Positions 44,544-56,254 of a stretch of DNA of 64,000 nucleotides are shown here, piece by piece (the stretch's first letter is position 1; each line of letters opens with the position of its first letter). Source of the DNA: Alteribacter keqinensis (GTDB lineage Bacteria > Bacillota > Bacilli > Bacillales > Salisediminibacteriaceae); assembly GCF_003710255.1 (NCBI RefSeq), contig NZ_RHIB01000001.1:2108001-2172000 (forward strand), read 5' to 3'. Made by a program: the position numbers and the translations under genes. The notes under the pieces were generated by a model that was not told the origin of the DNA, did not search any database, and saw only the letters and a program-made list of their open reading frames with translations.

Positions 44544-45806
44544 TTAAAGGTTTTTGATAAGTTCTTTACCAAACTCGGAACATTTTACTTCTGTTGCTCC
44601 ATCCATCAGACGGGCGAAGTCATACGTAACAACCTTGCTTGCGATTGTTTTATCCATTGAAGCTTCGATCATATCTGCAGCTTCGTTCCAGTTCAGGTGG
44701 CGAAGCATAAGAACGCCGGATAGAAGAACAGAAGATGGGTTTACTTTATCCAGGCCGGCATACTTAGGTGCTGTACCGTGAGTTGCTTCAAAGATAGCAT
44801 GTCCGCTGTCGTAGTTGATGTTGGCACCAGGAGCGATTCCAATTCCACCAACCTGTGCAGCAAGTGCGTCAGATACATAGTCACCGTTAAGGTTCATTGT
44901 AGCTACTACATCAAACTCTTTCGGACGAGTAAGGATCTGCTGTAAGAAGATATCGGCAATAGAATCTTTAACGATAATTTTGCCGGCAGCTTCTGCTTCA
45001 GACTGAGCTTTGTCTGCAGCTTCACGACCGCTCTCTTCTGTGATTTTGTCATATTCAGCCCATGTGAATACTTTATCGCCGAATTCTTTCTCAGCAAGCT
45101 CGTAGCCCCACTTTTTGAATCCGCCTTCTGTAAACTTCATGATGTTTCCTTTGTGAACAAGCGTTACACTCTTACGTCCTTCGTCCAGTGCGTACTGAAT
45201 AGCAGAGCGGACAAGACGGTGTGTTCCTTCTTCGGACACAGGCTTGATTCCGATTCCGGAAGTTTCAGGGAAACGGATTTTCGTTGCCCCAAGCTCGTCG
45301 CGCAGGAAGCTGATCAGCTTTTTCGCATCCTCTGAGCCTTTTTCATATTCAATACCAGCATAGATATCCTCAGAGTTTTCACGAAAGATAACCATATCTG
45401 TATCTTCAGGACGCTTTACAGGAGATGGTACTCCTTCGAACCAGCGAACCGGACGTACACATGCAAAAAGATCAAGCTCCTGACGAAGGGCTACGTTTAA
45501 TGAACGGAAACCTCCGCCGATTGGAGTTGTTAAAGGACCTTTGATTGCGATGAAGTATTCACGGATTGAGTCAAGTGTTTCATCCGGAAGCCACTCACCT
45601 GTCTGATCGAATGCTTTCTGACCTGCAAGTACTTCTTTCCACTCAATTTTCTTTTCGCCATTGTATGCTTTATCTACAGCTGCCTCAATAACGCTTGAAG
45701 CCGCTGCCCAAATATCAGGACCAATTCCGTCTCCTTCGATGTAAGGAATGATTGGATTGTTCGGTACGTTTAGTACCCCGTTGTTTACTGAAATACGTTC
45801 TGCCAT
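44544..45806 (-). CDS. icd: Isocitrate dehydrogenase (NADP)
   Basis: Oxidative decarboxylation of isocitrate to 2-oxoglutarate. The phosphate-binding loop with the serine of [13 protein letters not shown], the metal-binding NMNGDYxSD-like NLNGDYVSD and HGTAPKYAG are visible. 420 residues from ATG 45806 with AGGAGG upstream; the longer upstream reading is unsupported. Middle gene of the TCA operon. Confidence 0.97.
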   Translation of the reverse strand: MAERISVNNGVLNVPNNPIIPYIEGDGIGPDIWAAASSVIEAAVDKAYNGEKKIEWKEVLAGQKAFDQTGEWLPDETLDSIREYFIAIKGPLTTPIGGGFRSLNVALRQELDLFACVRPVRWFEGVPSPVKRPEDTDMVIFRENSEDIYAGIEYEKGSEDAKKLISFLRDELGATKIRFPETSGIGIKPVSEEGTHRLVRSAIQYALDEGRKSVTLVHKGNIMKFTEGGFKKWGYELAEKEFGDKVFTWAEYDKITEESGREAADKAQSEAEAAGKIIVKDSIADIFLQQILTRPKEFDVVATMNLNGDYVSDALAAQVGGIGIAPGANINYDSGHAIFEATHGTAPKYAGLDKVNPSSVLLSGVLMLRHLNWNEAADMIEASMDKTIASKVVTYDFARLMDGATEVKCSEFGKELIKNL

Positions 45807-45916
45807 TTGTAAAGACCTCCTAATGTCATTCAGTATGTATGAAAGAAAAATGCACACCTCTACCTCTTTCGTCACTGAGGCGGCTTTTTCCTTCATTTCT
45901 TATGATTAATGTTTCT

Positions 45917-47032
45917 TTATCGTTTGTCAATCGGTACCCATGCTTGTTTGTCAGGACCTACATATTCTGCACGAGGACGGATCAGACGGTTGTTGTCGTA
46001 CTGCTCAAGGATGTGTGCAAGCCATCCGGATACACGGCTTACTGCAAAGATAGGCGTGAACAAGTCATGTTCAATCCCCAGGCTGTGATAAACGGAAGCG
46101 GAATAGAAGTCTACGTTTGGAAGCAGACCTTTTTCACTTGTAACGATCTCGTCAATCTTCACGCTCATCTCATACCACTTGGATTCACCTGTAATCTTCG
46201 TAAGCTGACGGCTCATTTCTTTCAGGTGTTTCGCGCGAGGGTCACCGTCTTTGTAAACGCGGTGGCCGAAGCCCATGATCTTTTCTTTGTTCTCAAGTGC
46301 TTTATGAATGTATTCTTCTACTTTATCTTCGTCACCAATTTCTGAGAGCATCGCCATTACGCGCTCGTTGGCACCACCGTGAAGCGGTCCTTTCAGTGCT
46401 CCGATTGCTGCTGTAACACCGGAGTATACATCAGAAAGTGTGGCTACACATACACGTGCAGTGAATGTGGATGCATTCAGTTCGTGATCGGCATGAAGAA
46501 CGAGAGCTTTGTTGAATGCTTCAATTGACGTTTCATCCGGCTCCTCACCGTCCAGCATGTAAAGAAAGTTTGCTGCATAGCTCAGTTCCGGTTTAGGTGC
46601 AATTGGTTCTTTTCCTTCGCGGATACGGGCAAATGCAGTCACAATCGTAGGCATTTGCGCCTGAAGCTTCATGGCTTTTTTACGATTTGCCTCTTCAGAC
46701 ATCTCGTCCGCATCTTCATCAAACAAAGCCAGATTCGAAACCGCAGTACGTAAAGCTGCCATTGGATGTACTTTATCAATTGGATACGTTTTCAATTGCT
46801 CCAGTACTTCAGAAGGAACTGCGGAATATCCATTCAGTTCTTTTGTAAAAGACTCAAGCTCCTCTTTTGTAGGCAGCTTGTGATACCAAAGCAGATAAAC
46901 AACTTCTTCAAACGTTGCATAATCAGCCAGATCATCAATGTTATATCCGTTATACGTTAAAACTCCGTCAATAATGGAACTTACGCTGGATGTTGTTGCT
47001 ACAATACCTTCCAAACCTTTTGTCGTACTCAT
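45917..47032 (-). CDS. citZ: Citrate synthase
   Basis: Condenses acetyl-CoA and oxaloacetate. Catalytic residues in HADHELNAS, GPLHGGANE, GFGHRVYK and the Asp of VDFYSASVYH; 371 residues, Gram-positive type II-like. First gene of citZ-icd-mdh, with a leader of about 300 bases from the promoter at 47344 containing a cre-like site. Confidence 0.97.
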   Translation of the reverse strand: MSTTKGLEGIVATTSSVSSIIDGVLTYNGYNIDDLADYATFEEVVYLLWYHKLPTKEELESFTKELNGYSAVPSEVLEQLKTYPIDKVHPMAALRTAVSNLALFDEDADEMSEEANRKKAMKLQAQMPTIVTAFARIREGKEPIAPKPELSYAANFLYMLDGEEPDETSIEAFNKALVLHADHELNASTFTARVCVATLSDVYSGVTAAIGALKGPLHGGANERVMAMLSEIGDEDKVEEYIHKALENKEKIMGFGHRVYKDGDPRAKHLKEMSRQLTKITGESKWYEMSVKIDEIVTSEKGLLPNVDFYSASVYHSLGIEHDLFTPIFAVSRVSGWLAHILEQYDNNRLIRPRAEYVGPDKQAWVPIDKR

Positions 47033-47267
47033 ACCAACCTCTCCTTTAGTTCATTATTTTTTATGGGAACTAAATACTTTATTCCCTTAACGATTCTTCA
47101 AAAACCTTCATCTGTTGTGGATCATAAAAGCTTTAAATAAAAGCCCCAGCGGATCAGAGCATGGAGGGAGATATCACAATATCTTATTTGTAATGTTTTT
47201 TTAAAATAACAATTACTGCGTGCTTCCCTTTAGCATTCACCTATGTAGGAAATATCCTCCCAAAAAT

Positions 47268-47281
47268 AGAAAGCGTTTTCG
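47268..47281 (-). promoter_or_regulatory. cre-like site in the citZ leader
   Basis: AGAAAGCGTTTTCG matches 12 of 14 cre positions. Lying about 55-70 bases into the transcript, it would act as a CcpA roadblock, as described for citZ in B. subtilis. Confidence 0.55.
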
Positions 47282-47343
47282 AGAATGTTTTTGAAGACCG
47301 TAACTACTGTTATTTATTTATTGTTTTTCAACAGTCAACTAAC

Positions 47344-47372
47344 ATTATAACGATTTTCAACAACTTTGTGAA
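47344..47372 (-). promoter_or_regulatory. SigA promoter of citZ
   Basis: Minus-strand -35 TTCACA (47372-47367), 17-base spacer, perfect -10 TATAAT (47349-47344). The 47033-47453 gap holds this promoter, the leader and no gene. Confidence 0.75.
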
Positions 47373-47453
47373 CTTTAAATTATCAAATCAAGGCAAGATT
47401 CTAACTTATACTATTATTTTAATTTGTTTGACACTTCACGTACAGTAACGATA

Positions 47454-47927
47454 TTACCCACCCATCGACGTAAAAAATGACACGATCCTCATCGCCATAT
47501 AGGCAATTCCGGCGCCAATGAGAGGTCCTACTGCGACGCCGTTAAAAAGGGCTACGGCAAGGATGGTGCCAAAAACAAGGGCTGCAGTAATATGGGGATC
47601 GTTCTGAAGAAGTTCAACACCGTTGGCTGCAATAACAGCAACAAATATCCCTGCTCCCAGAGCAATCCAGGCATAGGAGGATTTCATCGCTCCTGTAAGC
47701 TCTTTAAAACCAATCTCCCCTGTTACAATCGGTACGAGGACGGCGATCGTAATAATGGTCACGCCAATATGAATTCCCTTTTGCTGCAATAGCGGAAAGG
47801 CCTTATCTCCCAACCCGACCCATTTAAGAACAAGCAGTACTGCAACTGCAATAATTAAAGACTGGTTTTTCGCAATTAACCCTATACCTAATAAAATTAT
47901 CATAAAAATAGTTGCTGGTGTTAACAT
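47454..47927 (-). CDS. ytwI: DUF441 family membrane protein (YtwI)
   Basis: 157-residue membrane protein with about four helices and small-residue-rich segments (ITAALVFGTILAVALFNGVAVGPLIGAGIAY-type sequence). Matches the UPF0756/DUF441 family; function unknown. ATG 47927 follows GGAGAG. Divergent from ytvI as in B. subtilis. Confidence 0.88.
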   Translation of the reverse strand: MLTPATIFMIILLGIGLIAKNQSLIIAVAVLLVLKWVGLGDKAFPLLQQKGIHIGVTIITIAVLVPIVTGEIGFKELTGAMKSSYAWIALGAGIFVAVIAANGVELLQNDPHITAALVFGTILAVALFNGVAVGPLIGAGIAYMAMRIVSFFTSMGG

Positions 47928-48007
47928 ATCAATTCTCTCCTCGCAGTACAAGCCGGCATGTCTTCCCATTTCTTCTCATAGATTAATGAAGAGAGGAGGA
48001 CTGGACT

Positions 48008-49117
48008 ATGATTAAATCAGGCGCCCCTTTAATTCGATCCGGACTTATTATTCTTTATTCATTCATGTTCCTTGTGGCAGGCTATATTATCATCCGTTTT
48101 CTCTACCCTTTTGTAATCGGGTTTATCCTGGCTCTTCTTCTTTTGCCGTTCGTGAACAAAGTGGAAAGATGCTTTGGATGGTCACGTTCTCTTTCAGTTA
48201 TTCTTGCTATGGCCGGCCTTATACTCATTTTGATTACTTTTACTACAGTGGCAGCAGTCGAAATCGCAAATGGACTTATTTACCTTTCCGGGGTGCTCCC
48301 TGACTATATTAAAAATACCGCATCTACCGTTGAACAATGGATCACAACGTCACTGCTTCCGGTGTATGACCGAATCAATCATCTTGTCCTGTCTCTTGAT
48401 ACAAGCCAGCAGGAGACCGTTGTGAGCTCCATACAGTCAATTACAGCTGACGTAACACAAAGAGCCAGTGAGTTCATCCAGCTCGTCTTTAACGGTCTGG
48501 CTGATCTTCTCCTGAGTCTGCCCAACACGATTACCATTCTCTTATTTTCCCTGTTATCTGCTTTTTTTATCGCAAAAGACTGGCCTCTTATTCTCAGCTG
48601 GTATGAAAGGCTTGTTCCTTTGCATGGAGTAACGTATGTAAAAAAAATAACGGACGAATGGAGAAAAGCCATATCCGGCTATGTTCTCGCCCAGGTTATT
48701 CTAGTGGGTATGACCGGAGTGATCGTTCTCATCGCCCTTCTCATCCTTGGTGTAAAGCATGCCATTACCACAGCTGTTCTCATCGCCCTTGTAGATGTAC
48801 TTCCTTATTTAGGAACCGGGATCGTTTTTATCCCTTGGATACTGTACAGTTTTTTCTCCGGCGACTGGTTCATGTCCATTGGTTTAAGTGTCATATACGG
48901 CATCGTAGTCATTCAAAGGCAAATTGCAGAGCCTAAAGTTCTCTCGCGGCACATCGGCGTTCATCCACTGCCTCTTTTGATTACATTGTTCCTGAGTTAT
49001 CAGCTGCTCGGGTTTGCCGGACTCCTTCTCGGACCGATGATTCTGATCGTTTTGCAGTCCCTCGTTAAAGCAGGCGTGGTGCAAGGGGTTGTGTCGTATA
49101 TTATGAACGGAAAGTGA
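48008..49117 (+). CDS. ytvI: Sporulation integral membrane protein YtvI (AI-2E transporter family)
   Basis: 369-residue polytopic protein of the PerM/AI-2E exporter family, subgroup YtvI found in spore formers. About seven helices, with the LIALVDVLPYLGTG and GPMILIVLQSLVKAG signatures. AGGAGG lies eight bases before ATG 48008. Transported compound unknown. Confidence 0.9.
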   Translation: MIKSGAPLIRSGLIILYSFMFLVAGYIIIRFLYPFVIGFILALLLLPFVNKVERCFGWSRSLSVILAMAGLILILITFTTVAAVEIANGLIYLSGVLPDYIKNTASTVEQWITTSLLPVYDRINHLVLSLDTSQQETVVSSIQSITADVTQRASEFIQLVFNGLADLLLSLPNTITILLFSLLSAFFIAKDWPLILSWYERLVPLHGVTYVKKITDEWRKAISGYVLAQVILVGMTGVIVLIALLILGVKHAITTAVLIALVDVLPYLGTGIVFIPWILYSFFSGDWFMSIGLSVIYGIVVIQRQIAEPKVLSRHIGVHPLPLLITLFLSYQLLGFAGLLLGPMILIVLQSLVKAGVVQGVVSYIMNGK

Positions 49118-49154
49118 AGACGCCCTTGAAGCAGGTAATCAATAAAGATAAAGA

Positions 49155-49180
49155 AAACCGGCTGAAAATACAGCCGGTTT
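49155..49180. terminator. Bidirectional terminator between ytvI and fxsA
   Basis: AAACCGGCTG aaaata CAGCCGGTTT, T-rich on both strands, between convergent genes. Confidence 0.88.
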
Positions 49181-49190
49181 CTTTATGCAG

Positions 49191-49592
49191 CTAAAACTTG
49201 CGTCCTCTGTAGAAGACAACATTCCCCGATCGGATTGAACGCTCAAACATACGTTGCAGAAAGCCTTTGAAGATCGCTCTCGTCTGAGGGAACAAAAGGA
49301 AGAACCCTAATGCATCGGTAATAAAACCCGGTGTGAGAAGAACGACTCCTCCTACCAGAATACAAATGCCGTCCAGGAGGACCCCGCTCGGCATCTGCCC
49401 CTGGGCGCTTTGCATCTGAGCTGTACGGATGGCATTTAAGCCTTCTTTTTTAGCAAGAGCTGCTCCAAGTATTCCTGTTGCAATTATGAGTAAAATAGTG
49501 GGAATGATCCCGATTGTATTTCCTGACAGGACCAGCACACCAATTTCTAATGCGGGTACAACAATAAGTAAAAGCAGAAAAATCTTTCCCAT
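49191..49592 (-). CDS. fxsA: FxsA family membrane protein
   Basis: 133-residue inner-membrane protein; E. coli FxsA relieves exclusion of phage T7 by F plasmids when overproduced, its normal role is unknown. Helices at about 3-25, 28-47 and 70-95; VPALEIGVLVL and GGVVLLTPGFITDALGF are family motifs. Between ytvI and pyk as in B. subtilis. Confidence 0.9.
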   Translation of the reverse strand: MGKIFLLLLIVVPALEIGVLVLSGNTIGIIPTILLIIATGILGAALAKKEGLNAIRTAQMQSAQGQMPSGVLLDGICILVGGVVLLTPGFITDALGFFLLFPQTRAIFKGFLQRMFERSIRSGNVVFYRGRKF

Positions 49593-49747
49593 AACGACCG
49601 TCTCCTTTGGTTGTGTATCATAAGCACGTTTTGTGTGAGACGTACATAATTGAGTACCCTTCTATTTTATCGATTTTCAAAGCGGTTGTCGAGGATCGCT
49701 CATGCAGATGAATATAGTGCTGTGAGTAAGCAGTGTCTTGTATTTTA

Positions 49748-49900
49748 AAAATCTTAAGTTACAGGGCTATGCCGGGGTCTGATTGTGCCCTCAAAATTAA
49801 AAAAGCAAGATTTCAAGGTGCGATTCACGCCTGCTTGTACCCTCAAATTCATAAATTCTCAGTTTCATGGCAGATATCTACGTCTATTTGAACCCTAAAA
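49748..49900. repeat. Degenerate tandem repeat, three 51-bp units
   Basis: Units 49748-49798, 49799-49849 and 49850-49900, each exactly 51 bases. Each has a GG near position 18 and ends TTG-(T/A)-(G/A)CCCTCAAATT or a close variant. No open frame of note. A possible older unit precedes it. Fills most of the fxsA-pyk gap. Confidence 0.65.
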
Positions 49901-49928
49901 GAACCGGCTTTATAAAAACCGGTTCTTT
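49898..49928 (-). terminator. Terminator of pfkA-pyk
   Basis: AAAGAACCGG / CCGGTTCTTT stem with T-rich end on the minus strand, 14 bases after the pyk stop. Confidence 0.82.
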
Positions 49929-49942
49929 AACATTATTGAGTA

Positions 49943-51697
49943 TTACAGGACACTCGCCACACCTTTGTAGATGTTGCCGTGGCTTCCGTCAACAGTAATT
50001 TCGTCTCCGTCTGTGAAGAGGTCTGTTGCACCTTCTACACCTACGATGACAGGGATCCCGAGGTTCAGGCCGACTACCGCTGCGTGGGAGGTAAGTCCGC
50101 CCTGCTCTGTAACAACAGCTGCAGCTTTTTCAAACGCATCCATCATGTCACGGTCAGTGCTTGTTGTGACAAGAATCGCATCCTGCTCCATTTTTGCAAG
50201 TGCTTCTTTACCGTCTTTGGCAATAACCACTTTTCCGGATCGTGTTTTACGGCCGATTCCCTGACCTTTTGCAGCAACTTCACCGACAACATGAACTTTC
50301 ATAATGTTCGTTGTTCCTCTTTCACCCACTGGTACACCGGCAGAGATGATAACAAGATCTCCGTGGTTTACAAGGCCTGACTTAAGGGATTCTTCTACAG
50401 CTGAAGAAAGCATTTCATCTGTTGTTGTAGCCTTAGGCCCCAATTGAGGGTGAACGCCCCAAACAAGGCAAAGAGAGCGGCATACACGCTCGCTGTGTGT
50501 AATGGCAACAATCGGGCTCTCAGGACGGTATTTAGAGATCATACGAGCTGTGTGGCCGCTTTCTGTAGCCGTTAAGATCGCAGAAGAGTTTAGGTTTAAC
50601 GCTGTGTGGGCAACAGACTGACTGATGGAGTCTGTAATTGTATGCTCACTTTCTTTGCTGCGGCGGCGGAGAATTTCTTCATACTTCAGAGCCGTCTCAG
50701 CTTTTTTAGCAATGTTATTCATTGTCTGTACAGATTCTACAGGGTACGTTCCTGCAGCCGTTTCACCGGAAAGCATGATTGCATCTGTACCGTCAAAGAT
50801 CGCGTTTGCTACGTCACTTGCTTCCGCTCGTGTAGGGCGTGGGTTGCGCTGCATGGAATCAAGCATTTGAGTCGCTGTGATGACAGGCTTGCCGAGGCGG
50901 TTACATTTTTTAATCAATTCTTTTTGTACAAGAGGAACATCTTCCGCCGGGATTTCCACACCAAGGTCACCACGGGCCACCATAAGGCCGTCAGACACTT
51001 CAAGGATTTCATCGATGTTGTCGACGCCTTCCTGGTTTTCGATCTTAGGAATGATTTGAATGTGAGAAGCATTATGTTTTTCAAGAAGTTCGCGGATCTC
51101 AAGAACGTCCGATGCACGGCGAACGAAAGATGCAGCAATAAAGTCAACGTCCTGCTCGATACCGAACACAATGTCGTTGGCATCTTTTTCAGTGATACCA
51201 GGCAGATTTACACTTACTCCCGGCACGTTAACACCTTTTTTGTTTTTCAAAACGCCACTGTTTACAACTTCTGTTACAAGTTCACCGTCACCGATAGACT
51301 TCACGCGAAGTTCAATTAAACCGTCGTCCAACAGAAGAACAGAACCTTCGTGAACGTCGTCGATAAGACCCGGGTAAGTAACCGAGATCTTAGAAGCGTT
51401 CCCTACTACTTCAGTCATGGAAACGATGACTTCAGAACCACGCTCAAGCTCAGCTTGTCCGCCTTCAAGGGTCTGTGTACGGATCTCAGGTCCTTTTGTA
51501 TCAAGAAGAATCGCAACCTTCTTCCCTGCTTTTTCAGCCGCTGAACGGATATTCTGAATACGTGCGCCGTGCTCTTCATAGTCACCGTGTGAAAAGTTCA
51601 GACGGGAAACGTTCATTCCTGCATCAATCAGGCTGGACAGTTTTTCAATAGACTCACTTGCCGGTCCAATCGTACATACAATCTTTGTTTTTCTCAT
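49943..51697 (-). CDS. pyk: Pyruvate kinase with C-terminal PEP-utilising domain
   Basis: Final step of glycolysis. Barrel and B-domain residues include [13 protein letters not shown], the Lys of [11 protein letters not shown] and [10 protein letters not shown]. The extra C-terminal domain (about 475-584) typical of Bacillus enzymes has the [11 protein letters not shown] motif of PEP-utilising mobile domains. 584 residues. Downstream of pfkA by 88 bases, as an operon. Confidence 0.97.
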   Translation of the reverse strand: MRKTKIVCTIGPASESIEKLSSLIDAGMNVSRLNFSHGDYEEHGARIQNIRSAAEKAGKKVAILLDTKGPEIRTQTLEGGQAELERGSEVIVSMTEVVGNASKISVTYPGLIDDVHEGSVLLLDDGLIELRVKSIGDGELVTEVVNSGVLKNKKGVNVPGVSVNLPGITEKDANDIVFGIEQDVDFIAASFVRRASDVLEIRELLEKHNASHIQIIPKIENQEGVDNIDEILEVSDGLMVARGDLGVEIPAEDVPLVQKELIKKCNRLGKPVITATQMLDSMQRNPRPTRAEASDVANAIFDGTDAIMLSGETAAGTYPVESVQTMNNIAKKAETALKYEEILRRRSKESEHTITDSISQSVAHTALNLNSSAILTATESGHTARMISKYRPESPIVAITHSERVCRSLCLVWGVHPQLGPKATTTDEMLSSAVEESLKSGLVNHGDLVIISAGVPVGERGTTNIMKVHVVGEVAAKGQGIGRKTRSGKVVIAKDGKEALAKMEQDAILVTTSTDRDMMDAFEKAAAVVTEQGGLTSHAAVVGLNLGIPVIVGVEGATDLFTDGDEITVDGSHGNIYKGVASVL

Positions 51698-51785
51698 TCG
51701 TAAATCCTCCTCAAATTTCCTGTTACCATTTCTTTACCGTACGAAAGCCAGGACAACGGAGTCCCAGCTGGCTGTACGTGTATGA

Positions 51786-52754
<969 letters not shown>

Positions 52755-52927
52755 TCACCTCTTCATTAATCTTTTATATGAGAAAGCTTGCTTGTAATCG
52801 GGACAAAAGTTCCACATCTTTATCCTAAGCTTTTCTTATACTATCCTTGATTGACGTTTATACTCGTATCGCAGTAATAAAAATAACACTTTCAAAACCT
52901 TATAGCAATAGACATCCACAGGCAAAC

Positions 52928-52960
52928 AAAACAGCCGTCCCGTCGGGGGATGGCTGTTTT
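52928..52960 (-). terminator. Terminator of accDA
   Basis: AAAACAGCC-TCCC ... GGGA-GGCTGTTTT stem with T run, directly after accA. Confidence 0.88.
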
Positions 52961-52962
52961 CC

Positions 52963-53940
52963 TTAATTGACGCTGTTGGTACCGTTTACATAGTCATATT
53001 GTCCAATGTTATTAAATTTTTCGTAACGTTTTTGAACAATTTCTTCTTCTTTTACTTCTGCAAGTTCCTCGAGAGCACTTGTAAGTGTTTCATCAATATA
53101 CGCTGCCTGCTTCTCCACATCACGGTGAGCTCCACCCCGGACTTCCGTAATGATGCCATCAATGAGATCGAGTTCTTTTAAATCAGGCGCCGTAATTTTC
53201 ATTGTTTCTGCTGCACGCTGCGCCTGACCGGCATCCTTCCATAAAAGGGCTGCTGCACCTTCAGGAGAAATGACAGAATAAGTGGAATTCTCCAGCATGT
53301 AGATACGATCTCCTACACCAAGTGCAAGCGCACCGCCACTTCCACCTTCACCGATGACAACACAGATAACCGGAACGTTAAGATCAGCCATTTCAATCAG
53401 ATTTCTGGCGATCGCCTCGCTCTGTCCTCTTTCTTCTGCTGCCATACCAGGGTAAGCCCCTTTTGTATCGATGAAATTAATGATCGGACGCTTAAACTTT
53501 TCAGCCTGTTTCATAAGACGCATCGCTTTACGGTAGCCTTCAGGATGAGGCATTCCGAAATTACGGCGAAGGTTTTCCTTCGTCCCTTTTCCCCGCTGAT
53601 GACCGATAACGGTTACAGGGCGTCCCTTGTATTTTGCAATACCTCCGACAATCGCTTCATCATCGCCGTAGAGTCTGTCGCCATGAAGCTCCAGAAAATC
53701 CGTAAACAGGCGCTCGATGTAATCAAGCGTGGTTGGTCTGTTGTTGTGCCTTGCAATCTGTACACGGTTCCAGGGACTCATGTTGCCGTAGATGTCTTCT
53801 TCGAGCTGCTCCATACGGGCTTCCAGCTTTTCTATTTCACCTGACAGATCGATTCCTTTTTCTGCAGTAAATGCTTTCAGTTCAGAGATTTTTCCTCTTA
53901 GTTCCGTTATTGGTTTTTCAAAAGGTAAGTCTTCAGCCAT
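52963..53940 (-). CDS. accA: Acetyl-CoA carboxylase carboxyltransferase subunit alpha
   Basis: With AccD forms the carboxyltransferase that makes malonyl-CoA for fatty acid synthesis. Crotonase-like fold with [19 protein letters not shown] and [11 protein letters not shown] oxyanion-hole region; N-terminal helix (1-60). 325 residues. Begins two bases after the accD stop. Confidence 0.97.
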   Translation of the reverse strand: MAEDLPFEKPITELRGKISELKAFTAEKGIDLSGEIEKLEARMEQLEEDIYGNMSPWNRVQIARHNNRPTTLDYIERLFTDFLELHGDRLYGDDEAIVGGIAKYKGRPVTVIGHQRGKGTKENLRRNFGMPHPEGYRKAMRLMKQAEKFKRPIINFIDTKGAYPGMAAEERGQSEAIARNLIEMADLNVPVICVVIGEGGSGGALALGVGDRIYMLENSTYSVISPEGAAALLWKDAGQAQRAAETMKITAPDLKELDLIDGIITEVRGGAHRDVEKQAAYIDETLTSALEELAEVKEEEIVQKRYEKFNNIGQYDYVNGTNSVN

Positions 53941-53942
53941 GA

Positions 53943-54839
53943 TTACACCTCCTGTTCGTTGGGCTCAAGCTGCTCTTTCACTGCTTCCTCACTTAAGGGT
54001 GAGTGGATGCTCAGTATTGTTTTAAGGGTTTCCTTCAATTCTTTTCGTTCAACGACACGATCCAGCTGGCCGTGCTTTAGAAGGAATTCTGCCGTCTGAA
54101 AATCCTCAGGAAGCTCCTGACGAATCGTCTGTTCAATGATCCTTCTTCCGGCAAAGCCAATCAATGCCTTAGGTTCAGCCAGGTTAATGTCACCCAGAGA
54201 AGCAAAACTTGCTGATACGCCCCCTGTTGTAGGGTGAGTCATAACTGATATAAATAAGTTTCCTGCATTACTCAACCGGTTGAGAGCTGTGCTCGTCTTT
54301 GCCATCTGCATAAGACTGAAAACACCTTCCTGCATTCTCGCACCCCCGGAAGCTGCAAATAAAATAAACGGCTTGTCCTCTTCGATGGCACGTTCTATGG
54401 CACGGTTGATCTTCTCTCCCACAACCGAGCCCATGCTTCCCATCCGGAAGCGTGCATCCATAACACCTACGACAGCCGGATATCCGTCAATCTTTCCTTT
54501 CCCAGTAACAATCGCTTCATTAAGACCTGTTTTCTCCCGGTCAGCCTTTGACTTTTCCTGATAGGATGGAAAATTAAGCGGATCCTTTGCAATAATATCG
54601 TGATCAAATTCCTCGAATGTTTCCGGGTCAAATATTGTATCCATACGGTCATAAGCAGTAAGTCTGTGGTGAAAGCCGCAAGAATCACAGACACTCAGAT
54701 TTTTCTTCAGTTCTTTTGTATACATAATACTTTTACACTGTGGACATTTCGTCATTAACCCTTCAGGAACTTCCTGCTTGGCTTCTTCCGAAGGTATCGT
54801 TGCATACTTTTTTTTCTTTGAAAAAAGATCCCGTAACAC
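53943..54839 (-). CDS. accD: Acetyl-CoA carboxylase carboxyltransferase subunit beta
   Basis: Zinc-ribbon partner of AccA: CPQC (about 34-37) and CDSC (about 53-56), then a crotonase fold with [14 protein letters not shown] and [10 protein letters not shown]. The start is GTG 54839 ([12 protein letters not shown], as in B. subtilis) six bases from GAGGTG. 298 residues. Promoter at 55061. Confidence 0.96.
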   Translation of the reverse strand: MLRDLFSKKKKYATIPSEEAKQEVPEGLMTKCPQCKSIMYTKELKKNLSVCDSCGFHHRLTAYDRMDTIFDPETFEEFDHDIIAKDPLNFPSYQEKSKADREKTGLNEAIVTGKGKIDGYPAVVGVMDARFRMGSMGSVVGEKINRAIERAIEEDKPFILFAASGGARMQEGVFSLMQMAKTSTALNRLSNAGNLFISVMTHPTTGGVSASFASLGDINLAEPKALIGFAGRRIIEQTIRQELPEDFQTAEFLLKHGQLDRVVERKELKETLKTILSIHSPLSEEAVKEQLEPNEQEV

Positions 54840-55060
54840 ATTTCTCACCTCTTTTTATCCATATCTGAAACATCAGTGCAGTTAACCCCGGCATTATACA
54901 GGCGAAAGACACCATAACTGATCACTGCATATTACCATGAAACCTCGCATTTATTGAAAGCCCGTCTAAATTCACCAGGTAATGATTATTCATTTCGTGT
55001 TTGCCGCAGGCCCGTTACAGTTCAGCATTATTAATATAGAAGTAATCGTAAATTTTTTCC

Positions 55061-55090
55061 ATCATAACACTGTCTGTTGGGCAAGTTCAA
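55061..55090 (-). promoter_or_regulatory. SigA-like promoter of accDA
   Basis: Minus-strand -35 TTGAAC (55090-55085), 18-base spacer, -10 TATGAT (55066-55061). The 54840-55124 gap has no operator resembling the palindrome at 57578. Confidence 0.6.
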
Positions 55091-55124
55091 GTTTATTCCT
55101 GCTTTGAATATCGGCATAATAAGT

Positions 55125-55790
55125 TTAAAAACGACTGTTTTCGAGATGATGACGAAGGCACTGAACAGCCTTGTCCTCATTCTTTGAACAGATCGCTTCA
55201 TAGATCGCTTCGTGTTCATGAATCGCATCTTCAGTTCTTCCCCTTCTCGAAAGGGATTCTCTGAGTGCAACCTTGCTGTATTCCACCAAGGGACGCCAGA
55301 TATTCAGCATTAAATGATTATGACAGGATTCTACAAGCGCCTTATGAAAAAGGTAATCTTCTTCTACTGGTATATATCCATCAGCCCAGGTTGCTTTTGA
55401 TTCATCTATTAATGTTTTCAGTTTTTCCAGCTGCTTTTCAGTTGCTCTTCTGCAAGCAAGCCGGACAGCTTCTATTTCGATAATGGCACGGGTTTCCGTT
55501 ACATCTTTGCGCGCCCGTGTTTCTCTTAAAAAGAAACCGGCCAGTATTTCTGCCAGCCGGTGCCCTCCTGCCCGCTGTATAAAGGTTCCTTCACCTTTAC
55601 GGGTCTCAATGAGATCGAGGAGTTCCAGCGCCCGAAGCGCTTCTCTTACAGAAGACCGGCCTACCTGAAGTCTTTCAGCAAGCTCCCGTTCCGAGGGAAG
55701 TTTATCTCCAGGAAGGAGGTTATCTTCATGGATGATATGATCTAGCTCTTTTAAGATATTAAGATATACTTTATTAGCTGGTGAGGTCAT
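55125..55790 (-). CDS. GntR-family (FadR subgroup) transcriptional regulator
   Basis: 221 residues: N-terminal winged helix (about 5-73, LPSERELAERLQVGRSSVREALRAL) and an all-helical FCD ligand domain with metal-type residues (EDYLFHKAL, HEHEAIYEAI, LRHHL). FadR-type operators read TGGT-n-ACCA, and a perfect one sits before the neighbouring malic enzyme gene. The effector is likely a carboxylate, by family. GGTGG weak ribosome-binding site before ATG 55790. Confidence 0.88.
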   Translation of the reverse strand: MTSPANKVYLNILKELDHIIHEDNLLPGDKLPSERELAERLQVGRSSVREALRALELLDLIETRKGEGTFIQRAGGHRLAEILAGFFLRETRARKDVTETRAIIEIEAVRLACRRATEKQLEKLKTLIDESKATWADGYIPVEEDYLFHKALVESCHNHLMLNIWRPLVEYSKVALRESLSRRGRTEDAIHEHEAIYEAICSKNEDKAVQCLRHHLENSRF

Positions 55791-55922
55791 TTACGACCAC
55801 CTGCTTTCATTCACTATTAGGGAGACGCGGGTGTCTCAGTCATCCTTACAGACCGGCCGGTGCATCATACACATCCCAGTCCCGTATAAATAAACCGGAG
55901 AGAAGCTGCTGCAAACACTACA

Positions 55923-56243
55923 GATGAGGCTGGGACAGAAGTGTTTTAGTCCACGAGAATCCGAACGAATAAAACGCGCTGCAATAAACCGCTCCTGAAA
56001 TATACTTCGCTTTCCGCGGGAAGGTGGTGAGCCTCCTCCAGCTTTCCTGCCTCTTCCTCTGCCAGCTAACCTTTGCAGCTGTCTGCGTCGAAGCAACTCG
56101 CCGCGTACTCATGAAGGAAATGCTCGTCACTCCGGGGTCTCACCTTTGCTTTTCATCCCGCAGGAGCCTGCGTATATTTTATCCGCTATATCAGCGCATT
56201 GTTTGGATTGAGCTAAACACTTTCTTTATATTCCAACCTCATC
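55923..56243. repeat. Interspersed modular element, type II long form
   Basis: GATGAGGCTGGGACAGAAGT at the left, TTCCAACCTCATC at the right. The inside holds CTTCGCTTTCCGCGGGAAGG, GGTGAGCCTCCTCCAGC, the GCGTCGAAGCAACTCG module (56085) and CATCCCGCAGGAGCCTGCG. Fills the gap between the GntR gene and ytsJ; no gene in 55791-56254. Confidence 0.82.
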
Positions 56244-56254
56244 TTCACATCTGT

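Noticed and set aside
50606-51319. Long antisense open frame within pyk
   Set aside because: Shadow of a highly expressed, codon-biased gene; no independent evidence.
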